A stretch of DNA of 64,000 nucleotides from Gemmatimonadota bacterium (GCA_026702745.1 JAPPBT010000020.1:61149-125148), one strand, 5' to 3'. Counted from the first letter of the stretch, positions 43,324 through 52,482 are shown. The notes: generated by a model not told the origin, from the letters alone. A program made the numbers and translations.

Positions 43324-46300
43324 TTGCCCTTCCACGCCGATCTGCATCTCCACTCCCATTACTCGAGAGCGACCAGCAAGAACCTGAACCTGGAGCACCT
43401 GTACAAGTGGGCCCAGCTGAAGGGCATCCGGGTAGTGGGCACCGGGGATTTCGTGCACCCGGGCTGGATGGATGAGCTGGAAGAGAAACTGCAACCGGCC
43501 GAAGAGGGCCTGTTCAGGCTGAAACCCGAGCTCGAGCGGGCGATGGACGGCCAGGTGCCGGCCGCCTGCCGGGCGCCGGTCCGTTTCATGCTGACGGTCG
43601 AGATATCGAACATCTACAAGCGGCTCGGCCGCGTGCGGAAGGTGCATAACATCATCCTGGCGCCCGGATTCGAGGCCGCCAAGACCCTGCAGGCCCGCCT
43701 GGGCGCCATCGGCAATATCCAGTCGGACGGACGGCCCATCCTGGGACTGGACTCCCGGGACCTGCTGGAAATCACCCTCGAGACCGACCCGCTGGCCTGC
43801 CTCATCCCCGCCCATGTCTGGACGCCCTGGTTCTCGGCCCTGGGATCCAGGGGTGGTTTCGACCGGATTTCGGACTGCTACGGTGACCTCACGGAACACA
43901 TCTTCGCCGTCGAAACCGGCCTGTCGTCCGATCCGCTCATGAACTGGCGGCTGGAGCAGCTCGACCCCTACGTGCTCGTATCGAACTCAGACGCCCATTC
44001 GCCCGGAAAGCTGGGCCGCGAAACCACCCTGTTCGACACGTCCTGCGACTATCCCGCGATCTACAGCGCCCTGTCCGATCCGGAGGACGAGGGACTGGCC
44101 GGGACGGTGGAGTTCTATCCCGAAGAAGGCAAGTACCACTTCGACGGACACAGGAAGTGCGAAAGAAGGATGCACCCGAAGGATACGATCGAGGCGAACG
44201 GCCTGTGTCCGGTCTGCGGAAAGCCCGTGACCGTCGGGGTCATGGCCCGCGTGGAAGCGCTTGCGGACCGCGAGGAGGGGAAAAAGGCACCCCGCGCGCG
44301 CCACTTCTTCAGCGTGATCCCCCTGCCCGAGATCATCGGCGAGGCGAAACAGGTCGGACCCGGGACCAAGACGGTGGATACGGTTTACCAGGCCATGGTC
44401 TCGCGTCTGGGCAGCGAACTCGACATCCTCCTGGACATTCCGGAAGACGACATCGCACAGGTCGGCGGTTCCCTGATCGCCGAGGGCATTCGCCGCATGC
44501 GCGTCGGCGAGGTGGATATCCTTCCGGGGTATGATGGAGATTACGGGGTGATCAAGTTGTTCAACCCGGAGGACCGGCTCGGAGCCGACACGCAGATCGC
44601 CCTGCTGGAAGATCTCCCCTCGAAGGAAAAGAAACCGGTTCGAGCTGAACCCGTGCCGGATGATACGCCGGCAGTGGGGGAGGATGATACGCCGGAGGCG
44701 GAGGAAGTGTCTCCGGTACATACCAACGGGAACGCCGAAGTCGCGTTCGTGAAGGCCGAGGTCGAGGCTTCAGTGTCGGCCGTGCCGGAGGCGACGGTGG
44801 ACACGGACCCGGGCGTGACAGAACCGGCTGAGACGGGTCCGGACGGGGCGGTACCGGTGCAGGTGGATCCTTCCGGGGCACCTCATGAAACCTCGCCTTC
44901 CGTGACCGTTCTGGAAGCGCCTGAAGCTCCGGTAGACGCGACCTCGATGAGCGGTCCGCTCAATGAAGATCAGCAGAAGGCCGTGATGTACCGCGAGGGA
45001 CATCTGCTCATCGTGGCGGGGCCCGGCACCGGGAAGACCCACACGCTGACCCACCGCATGGCGTACCTGGCGCGCCACGAAACCACGCCAGGCCGCCTGC
45101 TGGCCGCGACCTTCACCAACAAGGCCGCTGGGGAGCTGAAGGCGCGACTGGGAACGCTGCTCGAAGGGCAGGGCGGCACGGACGGCACAGACGACACGGC
45201 TGTCACAGACGACACGGCTGTCACGGACGACACGGCTGTCACGGACGACACGGCTGTCACGGACGACACGGTTGTCACGAACGCCATGAATGGAACGACC
45301 CCCATGGTCGGCACCTTCCACGGAATCTGTCTCGCCCTGATGCGCCAGTGGTCCCGCCATGCGAGCATCCCCTTCAGCCTGAGCGTGGCGACGCCCGACG
45401 ACCAGGACCGCCTGGCCCGCGCGCAGTGGCCGCAGGAAAACGCCGTGCAGCGGAGGAGGCGGCTGGAGGAGGTCGCCCGATGGAAGGCGTCGGGCCGCAG
45501 CGGTGAAATACCGGAAACCGTGTCGGCGTATACCCGGCTCCTGCGACGGCATGGACTCCTGGATTTCGACGACGTCATTCTGGAGACTACCAAGCTTCTA
45601 AGGTCGGACGAGCGGTTCCGGCAGAGCGTGCACGAGCGGTTCCACCACGTTTTTGTGGATGAGTACCAGGACATCAACCCGGCCCAGCACGACCTGCTGA
45701 AGATCCTGGTGGAAGGCGGCGCGCGGATCACCGCCATTGGCGATCCCAACCAGGCCATCTATGGGTTTCGCGGAGCGGACACCCGCTATTTCCACTCCTT
45801 CGAGGACGATTTCCCCGGTGCGGAGGTACGATACCTCAGTGAGAACTACCGTTCCGCGGCTAACCTCCTCGACGCCTCGTCCCAGGTCATGCGCGCGTCC
45901 GGTGTTTCCAAGGCGCCGCCGCTGGTCGCCGCGCTCTACGTCCAGGGACGCCTGGTCATCCGGGAGACCCCGTCGGATCGGGCCGAAGCCGAATATGTCG
46001 TGCACCAGATCGAACGCATGGTGGGTGGAACCAGCCATTTCTCCCAGGACTCGGGACGACTGAAAGACGGAGCGGACCCGGGCGAGGAACGATCCTTCGG
46101 CGACATCGCCGTACTTTACCGGATGAACAGTCAGAACACCGCCCTGTTGGAAGCCTTTGAGCGCAGCGGAATACCGTATCACGTCGCAGGGGATACGTCC
46201 CTCATCAACCGTCCGGCCGTGCAGGAGCTCGTGACCCTGCTTCAACTGGGCGACGGACGGACCGTCACCACAGGCTCGGCACTGCGGTGCCTGTCTTCGA

Positions 46301-47034
46301 CGATCGACGGACTGGGGGACCGGACCGTGGAACTCATCGAGGAACTCTGGAAAAAACGCACGCAGATCACGATCGACCACGTGGCGGAGCTGATGGATCA
46401 CCCACGCCTGCTCATGAAACGATCCAGGAACGGCGTGGAAGCCCTGCTGAATGACCTGAAGACGATCAATTCCGACCTGGAGAAGCGGACGGCGGCCCAC
46501 ATATTGGAGAACCTGGCGCGCTCTTCCATCTGGGACAAGCTGAAGTGGCGTTATCCCAGGGCGGATGACAGCCTGCGTGAGCTTGCCCGGTACGCCCGTA
46601 TCGAAACGGAACTGCCGGTTATGCTCGACAAGCTGCTGCTCAGCCAGGAATACGACGCTTTCGGCGAAGCGTCTGAGCATGTGCATCTCATGACCCTGCA
46701 CGCGGCCAAGGGACTCGAATTTCCGGTCGTCTTCGTCGTGGGGTGCGAAGACGGCCTCGTGCCCCTGCAACACGGCGGCGAGGTATCGGACGTGGACGAG
46801 GAGCGTCGCCTGTTTTACGTGGCCATGACCCGTGCGAAGGAACGGCTATACCTGGTTCGGTCCGGGAAACGCATGCTGTTCGGGGAGGTGCGTGCCACCC
46901 GGCCGTCACCCTTCCTGACCGATATAGAAGAACAGTTGAAACAGTACGACCGTCCGCAAGATCAGCATAAACCGGTCCGGCGGCGGAAAAAGGCGAAATC
47001 CAAACCGACGAACCAGTTGAGCCTGTTCGGCTAG
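43324..47034 (+). CDS. Endonuclease Q-like PHP nuclease fused to a UvrD/Rep-type helicase
   Basis: A 1236-residue fusion. Residues 1-425 match the EndoQ/TIGR00375 group: PHP metal site ADLHLHSHYSRATSKNLNL (H8, H10), GTGDFVHPGW, NSDAHSPGKLGRE, and a zinc-finger-like C-x15-C-x2-C followed by TVGVMARVEALADREEG. An acidic low-complexity linker (about 426-540) leads to an SF1A helicase from 542: Q-motif NEDQQKAV, Walker A GPGTGKT (566-572), TFTNKAAGELKARL, VGTFHGICL, DEYQDINPAQHDLL, GDPNQAIYGFRGA, YLSENYRS, MTLHAAKGLEFPVVFVVG and FYVAMTRAKERLYLV. EndoQ nicks DNA at deaminated bases and abasic sites; the helicase would unwind from the nick. TTG 43324 fits the family start; TTG 43279 is possible. 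Confidence 0.88.
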   Translation: MPFHADLHLHSHYSRATSKNLNLEHLYKWAQLKGIRVVGTGDFVHPGWMDELEEKLQPAEEGLFRLKPELERAMDGQVPAACRAPVRFMLTVEISNIYKRLGRVRKVHNIILAPGFEAAKTLQARLGAIGNIQSDGRPILGLDSRDLLEITLETDPLACLIPAHVWTPWFSALGSRGGFDRISDCYGDLTEHIFAVETGLSSDPLMNWRLEQLDPYVLVSNSDAHSPGKLGRETTLFDTSCDYPAIYSALSDPEDEGLAGTVEFYPEEGKYHFDGHRKCERRMHPKDTIEANGLCPVCGKPVTVGVMARVEALADREEGKKAPRARHFFSVIPLPEIIGEAKQVGPGTKTVDTVYQAMVSRLGSELDILLDIPEDDIAQVGGSLIAEGIRRMRVGEVDILPGYDGDYGVIKLFNPEDRLGADTQIALLEDLPSKEKKPVRAEPVPDDTPAVGEDDTPEAEEVSPVHTNGNAEVAFVKAEVEASVSAVPEATVDTDPGVTEPAETGPDGAVPVQVDPSGAPHETSPSVTVLEAPEAPVDATSMSGPLNEDQQKAVMYREGHLLIVAGPGTGKTHTLTHRMAYLARHETTPGRLLAATFTNKAAGELKARLGTLLEGQGGTDGTDDTAVTDDTAVTDDTAVTDDTAVTDDTVVTNAMNGTTPMVGTFHGICLALMRQWSRHASIPFSLSVATPDDQDRLARAQWPQENAVQRRRRLEEVARWKASGRSGEIPETVSAYTRLLRRHGLLDFDDVILETTKLLRSDERFRQSVHERFHHVFVDEYQDINPAQHDLLKILVEGGARITAIGDPNQAIYGFRGADTRYFHSFEDDFPGAEVRYLSENYRSAANLLDASSQVMRASGVSKAPPLVAALYVQGRLVIRETPSDRAEAEYVVHQIERMVGGTSHFSQDSGRLKDGADPGEERSFGDIAVLYRMNSQNTALLEAFERSGIPYHVAGDTSLINRPAVQELVTLLQLGDGRTVTTGSALRCLSSTIDGLGDRTVELIEELWKKRTQITIDHVAELMDHPRLLMKRSRNGVEALLNDLKTINSDLEKRTAAHILENLARSSIWDKLKWRYPRADDSLRELARYARIETELPVMLDKLLLSQEYDAFGEASEHVHLMTLHAAKGLEFPVVFVVGCEDGLVPLQHGGEVSDVDEERRLFYVAMTRAKERLYLVRSGKRMLFGEVRATRPSPFLTDIEEQLKQYDRPQDQHKPVRRRKKAKSKPTNQLSLFG
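45187..45276. repeat. 18-bp tandem repeat inside the helicase domain
   Basis: Five 18-bp units (AC(A/G)GACGACACGGCTGTC; the last has one change) encode repeated TDDTAV between helicase motif Ia and the VGTFHG motif. The array expands a surface loop of domain 1A while keeping the frame. Confidence 0.92.
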
Positions 47035-47087
47035 ATCGATCCCCCACGCAATCCGGACGGGTCCGGTCATCGTGAAAGGAGATCCCC

Positions 47088-47903
47088 ATGTTCAATGCAA
47101 AGCGCATTCTGCCGATCGCACTCATCGCTGCACTATTCGCCTTTACCATGTACACCGTGTATACCGTGGCCCGGACCGGCGGCGAACCCGCGCCGCGATC
47201 AGGCGAGATCGCGCAGACCGGGCAGGCCATGCGGACCGGCGAGATCGCGCAGACCGGGCAGGACATGCGGACCGGCGAGATCGCGCAGACCGGGCAGGCC
47301 ATGCGGACCGGCGAGATCGCGCAGACCGGGCAGGACATGCGGACCGGCGAGATCGCGCAGACCGGGCAGGCCGTGCGGACCGGCGAGATCGCGCTGGCGA
47401 CCTTCGCCGGGGGCTGTTTCTGGTGCATGGAGCCGCCCTATGACGAACTGGATGGCGTCATTTCGACCATCGCGGGTTATATCGGAGGAACAACGCGCAA
47501 TCCGACTTACGGGCAGGTAACGACCGGCCGTACGGGACACACGGAAGCCATGGAGGTCCGTTACGACCCGTCGAAGATCTCTTACCAGGAACTGCTGGAC
47601 GTCTTCTGGGTGAACATCGATCCCACGGTGGACGACCGGCAGTTCTGCGACAGGGGCAACCAGTACCGCGCCGGGATCTTCTATCACGACGCGGAACAGA
47701 AAGCGCTGGCCGAGGCATCCAGGCAGAAGATCATCGATTCCGGCCGGTTCGACCGCGTGGTGACCGAGGTCACCCCGGCGTCAACGTTTTACCGGGCCGA
47801 AGAATACCACCAGGATTACTATATCAAGAACCCGTTGCGATACAAGTTCTACCGGTACAACTGCGGCCGGGACCGCCGTCTCGAGGAACTGTGGGGCGAC
47901 TGA
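47088..47903 (+). CDS. msrA: Exported peptide-methionine (S)-S-oxide reductase with N-terminal repeat stalk
   Basis: A 271-residue MsrA. An N-terminal signal/anchor segment (ILPIALIAALFAFTMYTVYTV) is followed by five 12-residue repeats GEIAQTGQ(A/D)MRT (39-98), then the MsrA domain. The catalytic cysteine is in AGGCFWCMEPPYDEL (C110); GYIGGTTRNPTYGQV, GHTEAMEVRYDP and NQYRAGIFYHD are the substrate-pocket motifs. It reduces oxidised methionines, here outside the cytoplasm or at the membrane face. The repeats probably form a spacer. A final YNCGRDRRLEELWG tail holds one more cysteine that could act in recycling. Confidence 0.92.
   Translation: MFNAKRILPIALIAALFAFTMYTVYTVARTGGEPAPRSGEIAQTGQAMRTGEIAQTGQDMRTGEIAQTGQAMRTGEIAQTGQDMRTGEIAQTGQAVRTGEIALATFAGGCFWCMEPPYDELDGVISTIAGYIGGTTRNPTYGQVTTGRTGHTEAMEVRYDPSKISYQELLDVFWVNIDPTVDDRQFCDRGNQYRAGIFYHDAEQKALAEASRQKIIDSGRFDRVVTEVTPASTFYRAEEYHQDYYIKNPLRYKFYRYNCGRDRRLEELWGD
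47202..47381. repeat. 36-bp tandem array inside msrA
   Basis: Five consecutive 36-bp units (47202, 47238, 47274, 47310, 47346) and a 12-bp partial sixth. Units are nearly identical and alternate between GCC and GAC at one codon (Ala/Asp), so the original duplication unit may have been 72 bp. The fifth has GTG for ATG. Confidence 0.95.
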
Positions 47904-47989
47904 CAGGATCTTGCGCGGCGCACCCGACGGCCGGCCATACGCACCCGGCGACCGGACACACGGACCAATAACCAAAATGGAGACCTTGC

Positions 47990-48352
47990 ATGGCTGATCT
48001 GGAAAATCTGGTCAAGACCACGCTAAGTGAAATGAGAGAGATGACCAGGGCGCAGTCCGTCGTCGGCGATCCCGTGGAGGTCGGGAACACGACGGTCGTC
48101 CCCCTGGTCAGGATCGGATATGGCTTCGGCGGAGGCGGAACATCGGGTAAGGAAGGAGATCGGGGCGGCAGCGGCGGAGGTGGAGGCGTACAACCGGTGG
48201 CCGTGCTGGTCGTCAGTGACGGGGAAGTCCGGCTGGAACGCATGGCGGGCCAGTCCGGGTTCTCCTCGGCCACGAACTCGATGGCGGATCTCGTGAAGTC
48301 GGTGCTGGACCGGTGGTTGAAACATCGATCGGAAAAGAAAGCTGAACCTTGA
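47990..48352 (+). CDS. GerW/YtfJ-family protein
   Basis: A 120-residue protein of the GerW (YtfJ) family, named for spore germination in Bacillus but found in many non-spore-formers. Family traits: an N-terminal helical part (LENLVKTTLSEMREM), VVGDPVEVGNTTVVPLVRIGYGFGGGG, a glycine-rich loop, and VAVLVVSDGEVRLERM. No signal peptide. Its stop overlaps the next start (TTGA), and that gene encodes a DUF2953 membrane protein, the same pairing as ytfJ-ytfI in Bacillus. Nothing else here suggests sporulation, so a general envelope role is more likely. Confidence 0.85.
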   Translation: MADLENLVKTTLSEMREMTRAQSVVGDPVEVGNTTVVPLVRIGYGFGGGGTSGKEGDRGGSGGGGGVQPVAVLVVSDGEVRLERMAGQSGFSSATNSMADLVKSVLDRWLKHRSEKKAEP

Positions 48353-49134
48353 TCTCGTACTTCGAACCCTATCTGCTCATACCGGTCGCCGTCCTGCTCT
48401 CCATACTGATGCTACTGGCGATTCCCGTGACGATCAACTTCTCGGTCATTCGCCAGGAGGAGGTCACTGGCAGGATCACGTTCGGGTGGCTGTTCGGCCT
48501 GCTCCGCATCTCTCCTTCCCTATCGAGCGGCGCCGGCCGAAAGCGAAAGCGCAGGCGGAAGGCCCGCGCGGCGGCTGAATCGACTGAATCAGGCGCACCG
48601 GACGTGACAGGCGGACCGGAAGGACCAGACGGACCGGAAGGACCAGGCGGACCGGACGGACCAGGCGGACCGGAGGCCCCCTCCGCGCGCACCTCGGCCG
48701 ACGGTAAACGTGCTTTGGCGGAGCGCTTGCGCCGGGTACTGAAGACGAGGGGATTCGTCCGGGGCGTGCTGAGATTCCTGCGTGACATGGCCCGATGCGT
48801 TCGTTTCGTTTCCTTGCACGTCGCGGGCCGTTTCGGGTTGGACAATCCCTGTGACACCGGCCGGCTCTGGGGCTCGTTCTGCGCCCTTACCGGATTCCTC
48901 CACGGCACCGAGCGCGTGCGGCTGCAGGTCGAACCCGATTTCGACGAAGCGGTATTCGAGCTGGACAGTCGGGGCGAGATCCGTATCATCCCCGTCACCC
49001 TGTTCTTTCCCTTCATACGGTTTGTCCTCGCCCCCGCCACGCTGCGCGCGGTCTGGTCGGCGTCGCGGCGGACCGAGCGGACCCGGCCGGACAGGCGGGC
49101 CCGGCGGAGCGGGCGGAACGAGCGGAACGAGTAA
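48349..49134 (+). CDS. DUF2953-like membrane protein with collagen-like insert
   Basis: A 261-residue protein starting at a TTG that overlaps the GerW stop. An N-terminal membrane helix (8-28) precedes a basic region (RKRKRRRKAR), a Gly-Pro-rich insert made of GGPEGPDGPEGPGGPD-type triplets, a helical basic middle part and a C-terminal DUF2953-like domain (GRLWGSFCALTGFL, VRLQVEPDFDEAVFELDSRGEIRI, ending LFFPFIRFVLAP). The tail is Arg/Gly-rich. The partner is GerW. Function unknown. Confidence 0.7.
   Translation: MISYFEPYLLIPVAVLLSILMLLAIPVTINFSVIRQEEVTGRITFGWLFGLLRISPSLSSGAGRKRKRRRKARAAAESTESGAPDVTGGPEGPDGPEGPGGPDGPGGPEAPSARTSADGKRALAERLRRVLKTRGFVRGVLRFLRDMARCVRFVSLHVAGRFGLDNPCDTGRLWGSFCALTGFLHGTERVRLQVEPDFDEAVFELDSRGEIRIIPVTLFFPFIRFVLAPATLRAVWSASRRTERTRPDRRARRSGRNERNE
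48602..48673. repeat. GGACC-type tandem repeat inside the DUF2953 gene
   Basis: About eight degenerate copies of a 9-bp unit (GGCGGACCG / GAAGGACCA) encode the collagen-like (G-G-P / E-G-P) stretch. It is the in-frame coding counterpart of the GGACC-rich arrays at 3026 and 26745. Confidence 0.8.
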
Positions 49135-49209
49135 CGCCAGGCGGCCTGGTCGGCGTCCGGCCAGACCGGGTAACGACAGGCCATTTACCGATCTAAGTCA
49201 GGAGCATGC

Positions 49210-50925
49210 ATGTCATCGTCTCTTCGCAGCGCCCGCTGGTTCGGACCCAGAGACAAAGTGGGATTCATTCACCGAAGCTGGATGAAGAACCAGGGACTTC
49301 CGGATCACGTCTTCGACGGCCGGCCCGTTATCGGCATCTGCAACACCTGGTCGGAACTGACGCCGTGCAACGCCCATTTCCGGACTATCGCGGAGCGGGT
49401 GCGCCGGGGCGTCTACGAAGCGGGCGGATTCCCGGTCGAGTTTCCCGTCATGTCCCTGGGCGAACCCCTCATGCGGCCCACCACCATGCTCTTCCGCAAC
49501 CTCGTGAGCATGGACGTGGAAGAGACCATCCGGGCCAATCCTCTCGACGGGGTCATCCTGCTCGTCGGTTGCGACAAGACCACCCCGGCCCTGCTCATGG
49601 GCGCGGCGAGTTGCGACCTGCCCACCCTGGCCATCTCGGGTGGCCCCATGCTCAACGGCCGGTTCAGGGGACGGAATATCGGGTCCGGAACAGACGTCTA
49701 CAAATTCAGCGACGAGGTGCGCGCCGGGACGATGAGCGAGGAGGAGTTCCTCGAGGCGGAATCCTGCATGAACCGGTCCACTGGACACTGCATGACCATG
49801 GGCACGGCCTCCACCATGGCCAGCGTCGTGGAAGCGCTGGGCCTGGGCATGCCTGGCAACGCCGCCATCCCTGCGGCCGACGCCCGGCGGATGAAGCTGG
49901 CCCACGAAGCGGGCGCGCGCGTGGTGGAGATGGTTCGGGAGGACCTGCGCATGTCCCGTATCGTCACGCGCGAGGCCCTGGAAAACGCCATCCGGGTCGT
50001 CGGGGCCGTCGGGGGTTCCACCAACTCGGTCGTGCACCTGCTGGCCATCGCGGGCCGCCTCGGTGTCGATCTCTCCCTCCAGGACTGGGACAAACTAGGC
50101 TGCGACATCCCGTGCATCGTGAACCTGATGCCGTCGGGAAAATACTTGATGGAGGATTTCTATTACGCAGGTGGCCTGCCGGCCGTGATCCGCGAACTGG
50201 GCGACCTGATCCATCGCGACGCCCTTACCGTGAACGGCAGGACCATCGGGGAGAACACGGCCAATGCGCCCTGTCACGACCAGGACGTAATCCGGACGCT
50301 GGACGCGCCGCTGACTAAGGCCGGGGGACTCGCCGTGCTCCGGGGCAACCTGTGTCCCGACGGCGCCATCATCAAGCCCTCGGCGGCGTCGCCCGGACTG
50401 ATGAGGCACCGCGGCCGCGCCGTGGTGTTCGAGAATATCGAAGACCTTCACGACCGTATCGACGATCCGGACCTGGACGTGGAAGCGGATGACGTCCTGG
50501 TGCTGAAGAACTGCGGGCCGAAGGGATATCCGGGCATGGCCGAGGTGGGGAACATGCCCCTGCCGTCGAAGCTGCTGCAGCAGGGCGTTACGGACATGGT
50601 ACGCATATCCGACGCGCGCATGAGCGGCACGGCCTTCGGCACCGTCGTGCTCCACACGGCGCCGGAAGCCGCCGCGGGTGGCACGCTGGCCCTCGTTCAG
50701 GACGGCGACATGATCGCGCTGGACGTTGGGCAGCGCCGTCTCGAACTCGAAGTGCCCGAGGATGAACTGGCACGGAGGCGGGACCGCTGGGCGCCTCCGG
50801 AACCCGCGATGGACCGGGGATACTGCCGGTTGTACGTGGACCACGTGCTCCAGGCCGACCGGGGCGTGGACTTCGATTTCCTGGTCGGCGGAAGCGGCGC
50901 GCCGGTGGCCAGGGACTCACACTAG
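49210..50925 (+). CDS. IlvD/Edd-family dehydratase, probable L-arabinonate/pentonate dehydratase
   Basis: A 571-residue Fe-S dehydratase. The three cluster cysteines are visible: C44 in GICNTWSEL, C121 in VGCDKTTPALLMG and C194 in GHCMTMGTASTMA. The MTMGTASTMA form is typical of the sugar-acid (arabinonate, xylonate) branch rather than dihydroxyacid dehydratase. The C-terminal half has the serine-base region MPLPSKLLQQGVTDMVRISDARMSGTAFGTVVLH. It removes water from an aldonic acid to give 2-keto-3-deoxy acid. AGGAG precedes the ATG. It is grouped with a PhyH dioxygenase and a TIM-barrel isomerase, suggesting a small carbohydrate-related operon. Confidence 0.9.
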   Translation: MSSSLRSARWFGPRDKVGFIHRSWMKNQGLPDHVFDGRPVIGICNTWSELTPCNAHFRTIAERVRRGVYEAGGFPVEFPVMSLGEPLMRPTTMLFRNLVSMDVEETIRANPLDGVILLVGCDKTTPALLMGAASCDLPTLAISGGPMLNGRFRGRNIGSGTDVYKFSDEVRAGTMSEEEFLEAESCMNRSTGHCMTMGTASTMASVVEALGLGMPGNAAIPAADARRMKLAHEAGARVVEMVREDLRMSRIVTREALENAIRVVGAVGGSTNSVVHLLAIAGRLGVDLSLQDWDKLGCDIPCIVNLMPSGKYLMEDFYYAGGLPAVIRELGDLIHRDALTVNGRTIGENTANAPCHDQDVIRTLDAPLTKAGGLAVLRGNLCPDGAIIKPSAASPGLMRHRGRAVVFENIEDLHDRIDDPDLDVEADDVLVLKNCGPKGYPGMAEVGNMPLPSKLLQQGVTDMVRISDARMSGTAFGTVVLHTAPEAAAGGTLALVQDGDMIALDVGQRRLELEVPEDELARRRDRWAPPEPAMDRGYCRLYVDHVLQADRGVDFDFLVGGSGAPVARDSH

Positions 50926-50943
50926 CGCTCCCGGGAGACGGGT

Positions 50944-51636
50944 ATGCTCAAGGTGCCGGACGGGGCCCCTTCATCCTTCGAGGAGAACGGTTTTCTTCTC
51001 GTCGAATCCGTGTTCACGGCGGAGGAAATGGCGGCCTGCAAGACCGTGGCGAAGGAGCTGGTGGCAAACGCCTCGGGACCGTCGGGCGTTCACGTGTGGA
51101 TGTGCGACACCATCCCGGCCCGCTTCGAATCGGTTTCCTGCGACCCCCGTATGGCGGCCATCCTGCGGCCGCTGATCGGCCCGCGTATCGAGTTCCTCAG
51201 CGCGAAGCCCGTGTTTAAATCATCGTCGGTCCACTTCGCTTCGCCCTGGCACCAGGACCAGGCGTACTGGGGCGGCGCGACCAAGTGGTCCGCCTGGATC
51301 GCGCTTGAAGACGCGACGACGGAAAACGGCTGCCTGAAGGTCATACCCGGTTCCCACCGCCGGAAGCGGGATCATGCGTCCGTGCGGGACGCCAGGGGAT
51401 TCACCAACCGCGTCTCCGACGATGAGCTCGAGGGCGAAACGATCATCGACGTGGAAATGAAACAGGGGGACGTGCTGGTGTTCCACGACCAGTTGCTGCA
51501 CAGTTCCCACCCGAACCGGTCCGGCCGGGAACGCTGGTCCTTCATCCCCACCTACCGGAACGCGGATGTGCCCGATACATCCACGGTCTGGACCACTTCG
51601 AAACCCATGGAAACGCGAAGCCGAGGACCCGCATAA
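50944..51636 (+). CDS. Phytanoyl-CoA dioxygenase family protein
   Basis: A 230-residue Fe(II)/2-oxoglutarate dioxygenase with a full iron facial triad: H103 and D105 in PWHQDQAYWGG, and H186 in DQLLHSSHPNRSGRERW, where the arginine would bind 2-oxoglutarate. ENGCLKVIPGSH is the standard PhyH strand. It follows the dehydratase by 18 bp and precedes the isomerase, so it is probably in the same transcript. The substrate is unknown. PhyH paralogues are often abundant in Latescibacterota-like genomes. Confidence 0.9.
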   Translation: MLKVPDGAPSSFEENGFLLVESVFTAEEMAACKTVAKELVANASGPSGVHVWMCDTIPARFESVSCDPRMAAILRPLIGPRIEFLSAKPVFKSSSVHFASPWHQDQAYWGGATKWSAWIALEDATTENGCLKVIPGSHRRKRDHASVRDARGFTNRVSDDELEGETIIDVEMKQGDVLVFHDQLLHSSHPNRSGRERWSFIPTYRNADVPDTSTVWTTSKPMETRSRGPA

Positions 51637-51669
51637 CCGACACGGTCTGTTCCAACCCAAGGAGACGAA

Positions 51670-52482
51670 ATGAAAATCGCCCTGCAGGAAGGCCTGCTCC
51701 CAGGCGGCACGCTTGACGAGAAACTGGATTTCGCCGAGTCATTGGATGTCGAAGGCCTCGAGATATCGGGAAGAGGGCCGGCCCGGCGCATCGAGGAACT
51801 GGAATCCGCGCTGCGGAACCGCGGCATCCGGCTGGTCTCGCTCTGCGGCCAGGGCACCTTCGACTTCCTGGACCCGGACGTCGACAAGCGGGACCACAGC
51901 ATTGCCGAGGCGAAGGAGAACCTGCAGGTGTGCGGGCATTTCGGCGCCGTCGGTCTCATCCTGCCGCCCATATTCGGGCCGCCGCGCCTCCCGGACCTCA
52001 CGCCGCTGGCCGACGCCGTCACCCTGGAAATGCAGTTGTTGACGGAAATCGTACGGGACCTGGCCGCATTCGCCGCGGAGCAGCAGACGAAGGTGTTGCT
52101 GGAACCGTTGAACCGCTACGAGGAACACCTGCTCAGGCAGCAGGAGCGGGGCATCGAGATCATCCGGCGGGCCGGCGATCCGCCGTCGGCCAGCCTGCTG
52201 TGCGACTTCTTCCACATGCACATCGAGGAGACGAACACACCGGCCACGCTCCGGCGCATCGGACGCCGTTACGTGGGCTACGTGCACATGGCCGACAACA
52301 CACGCCAGGAACCGGGCTCCGGAGATATCGACTGGCGCGCCGGGCTTTCGGCCCTCAGGGACATCGGTTTCGACGGATACCTGGCTTATGAATGCGGCAT
52401 CACCGGGGACAGCGAAACGGAGAGAAGGGAGACGCTGTCGAGGTCCGTGCGGTTCATCCAGGACCTCATCAAGGAAGGATGA
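51670..52482 (+). CDS. Sugar phosphate isomerase/epimerase-type TIM-barrel protein
   Basis: A 270-residue xylose-isomerase-like TIM-barrel. Family marks: EGLEISGRG near the N-terminus, KVLLEPLNRYEEHLLR with the metal-ligand glutamate, SLLCDFFHMHIEE with aspartate and histidine, YVGYVHMADNTRQEPGSGDIDW and FDGYLAYECGI with the last glutamate ligand. It could be a tagatose/psicose-type epimerase or a hydroxypyruvate isomerase-like enzyme; sequence alone does not decide. AAGGAG lies before the ATG. Its 3' end overlaps the TPR lipoprotein gene by 14 bp tail to tail. Confidence 0.88.
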   Translation: MKIALQEGLLPGGTLDEKLDFAESLDVEGLEISGRGPARRIEELESALRNRGIRLVSLCGQGTFDFLDPDVDKRDHSIAEAKENLQVCGHFGAVGLILPPIFGPPRLPDLTPLADAVTLEMQLLTEIVRDLAAFAAEQQTKVLLEPLNRYEEHLLRQQERGIEIIRRAGDPPSASLLCDFFHMHIEETNTPATLRRIGRRYVGYVHMADNTRQEPGSGDIDWRAGLSALRDIGFDGYLAYECGITGDSETERRETLSRSVRFIQDLIKEG

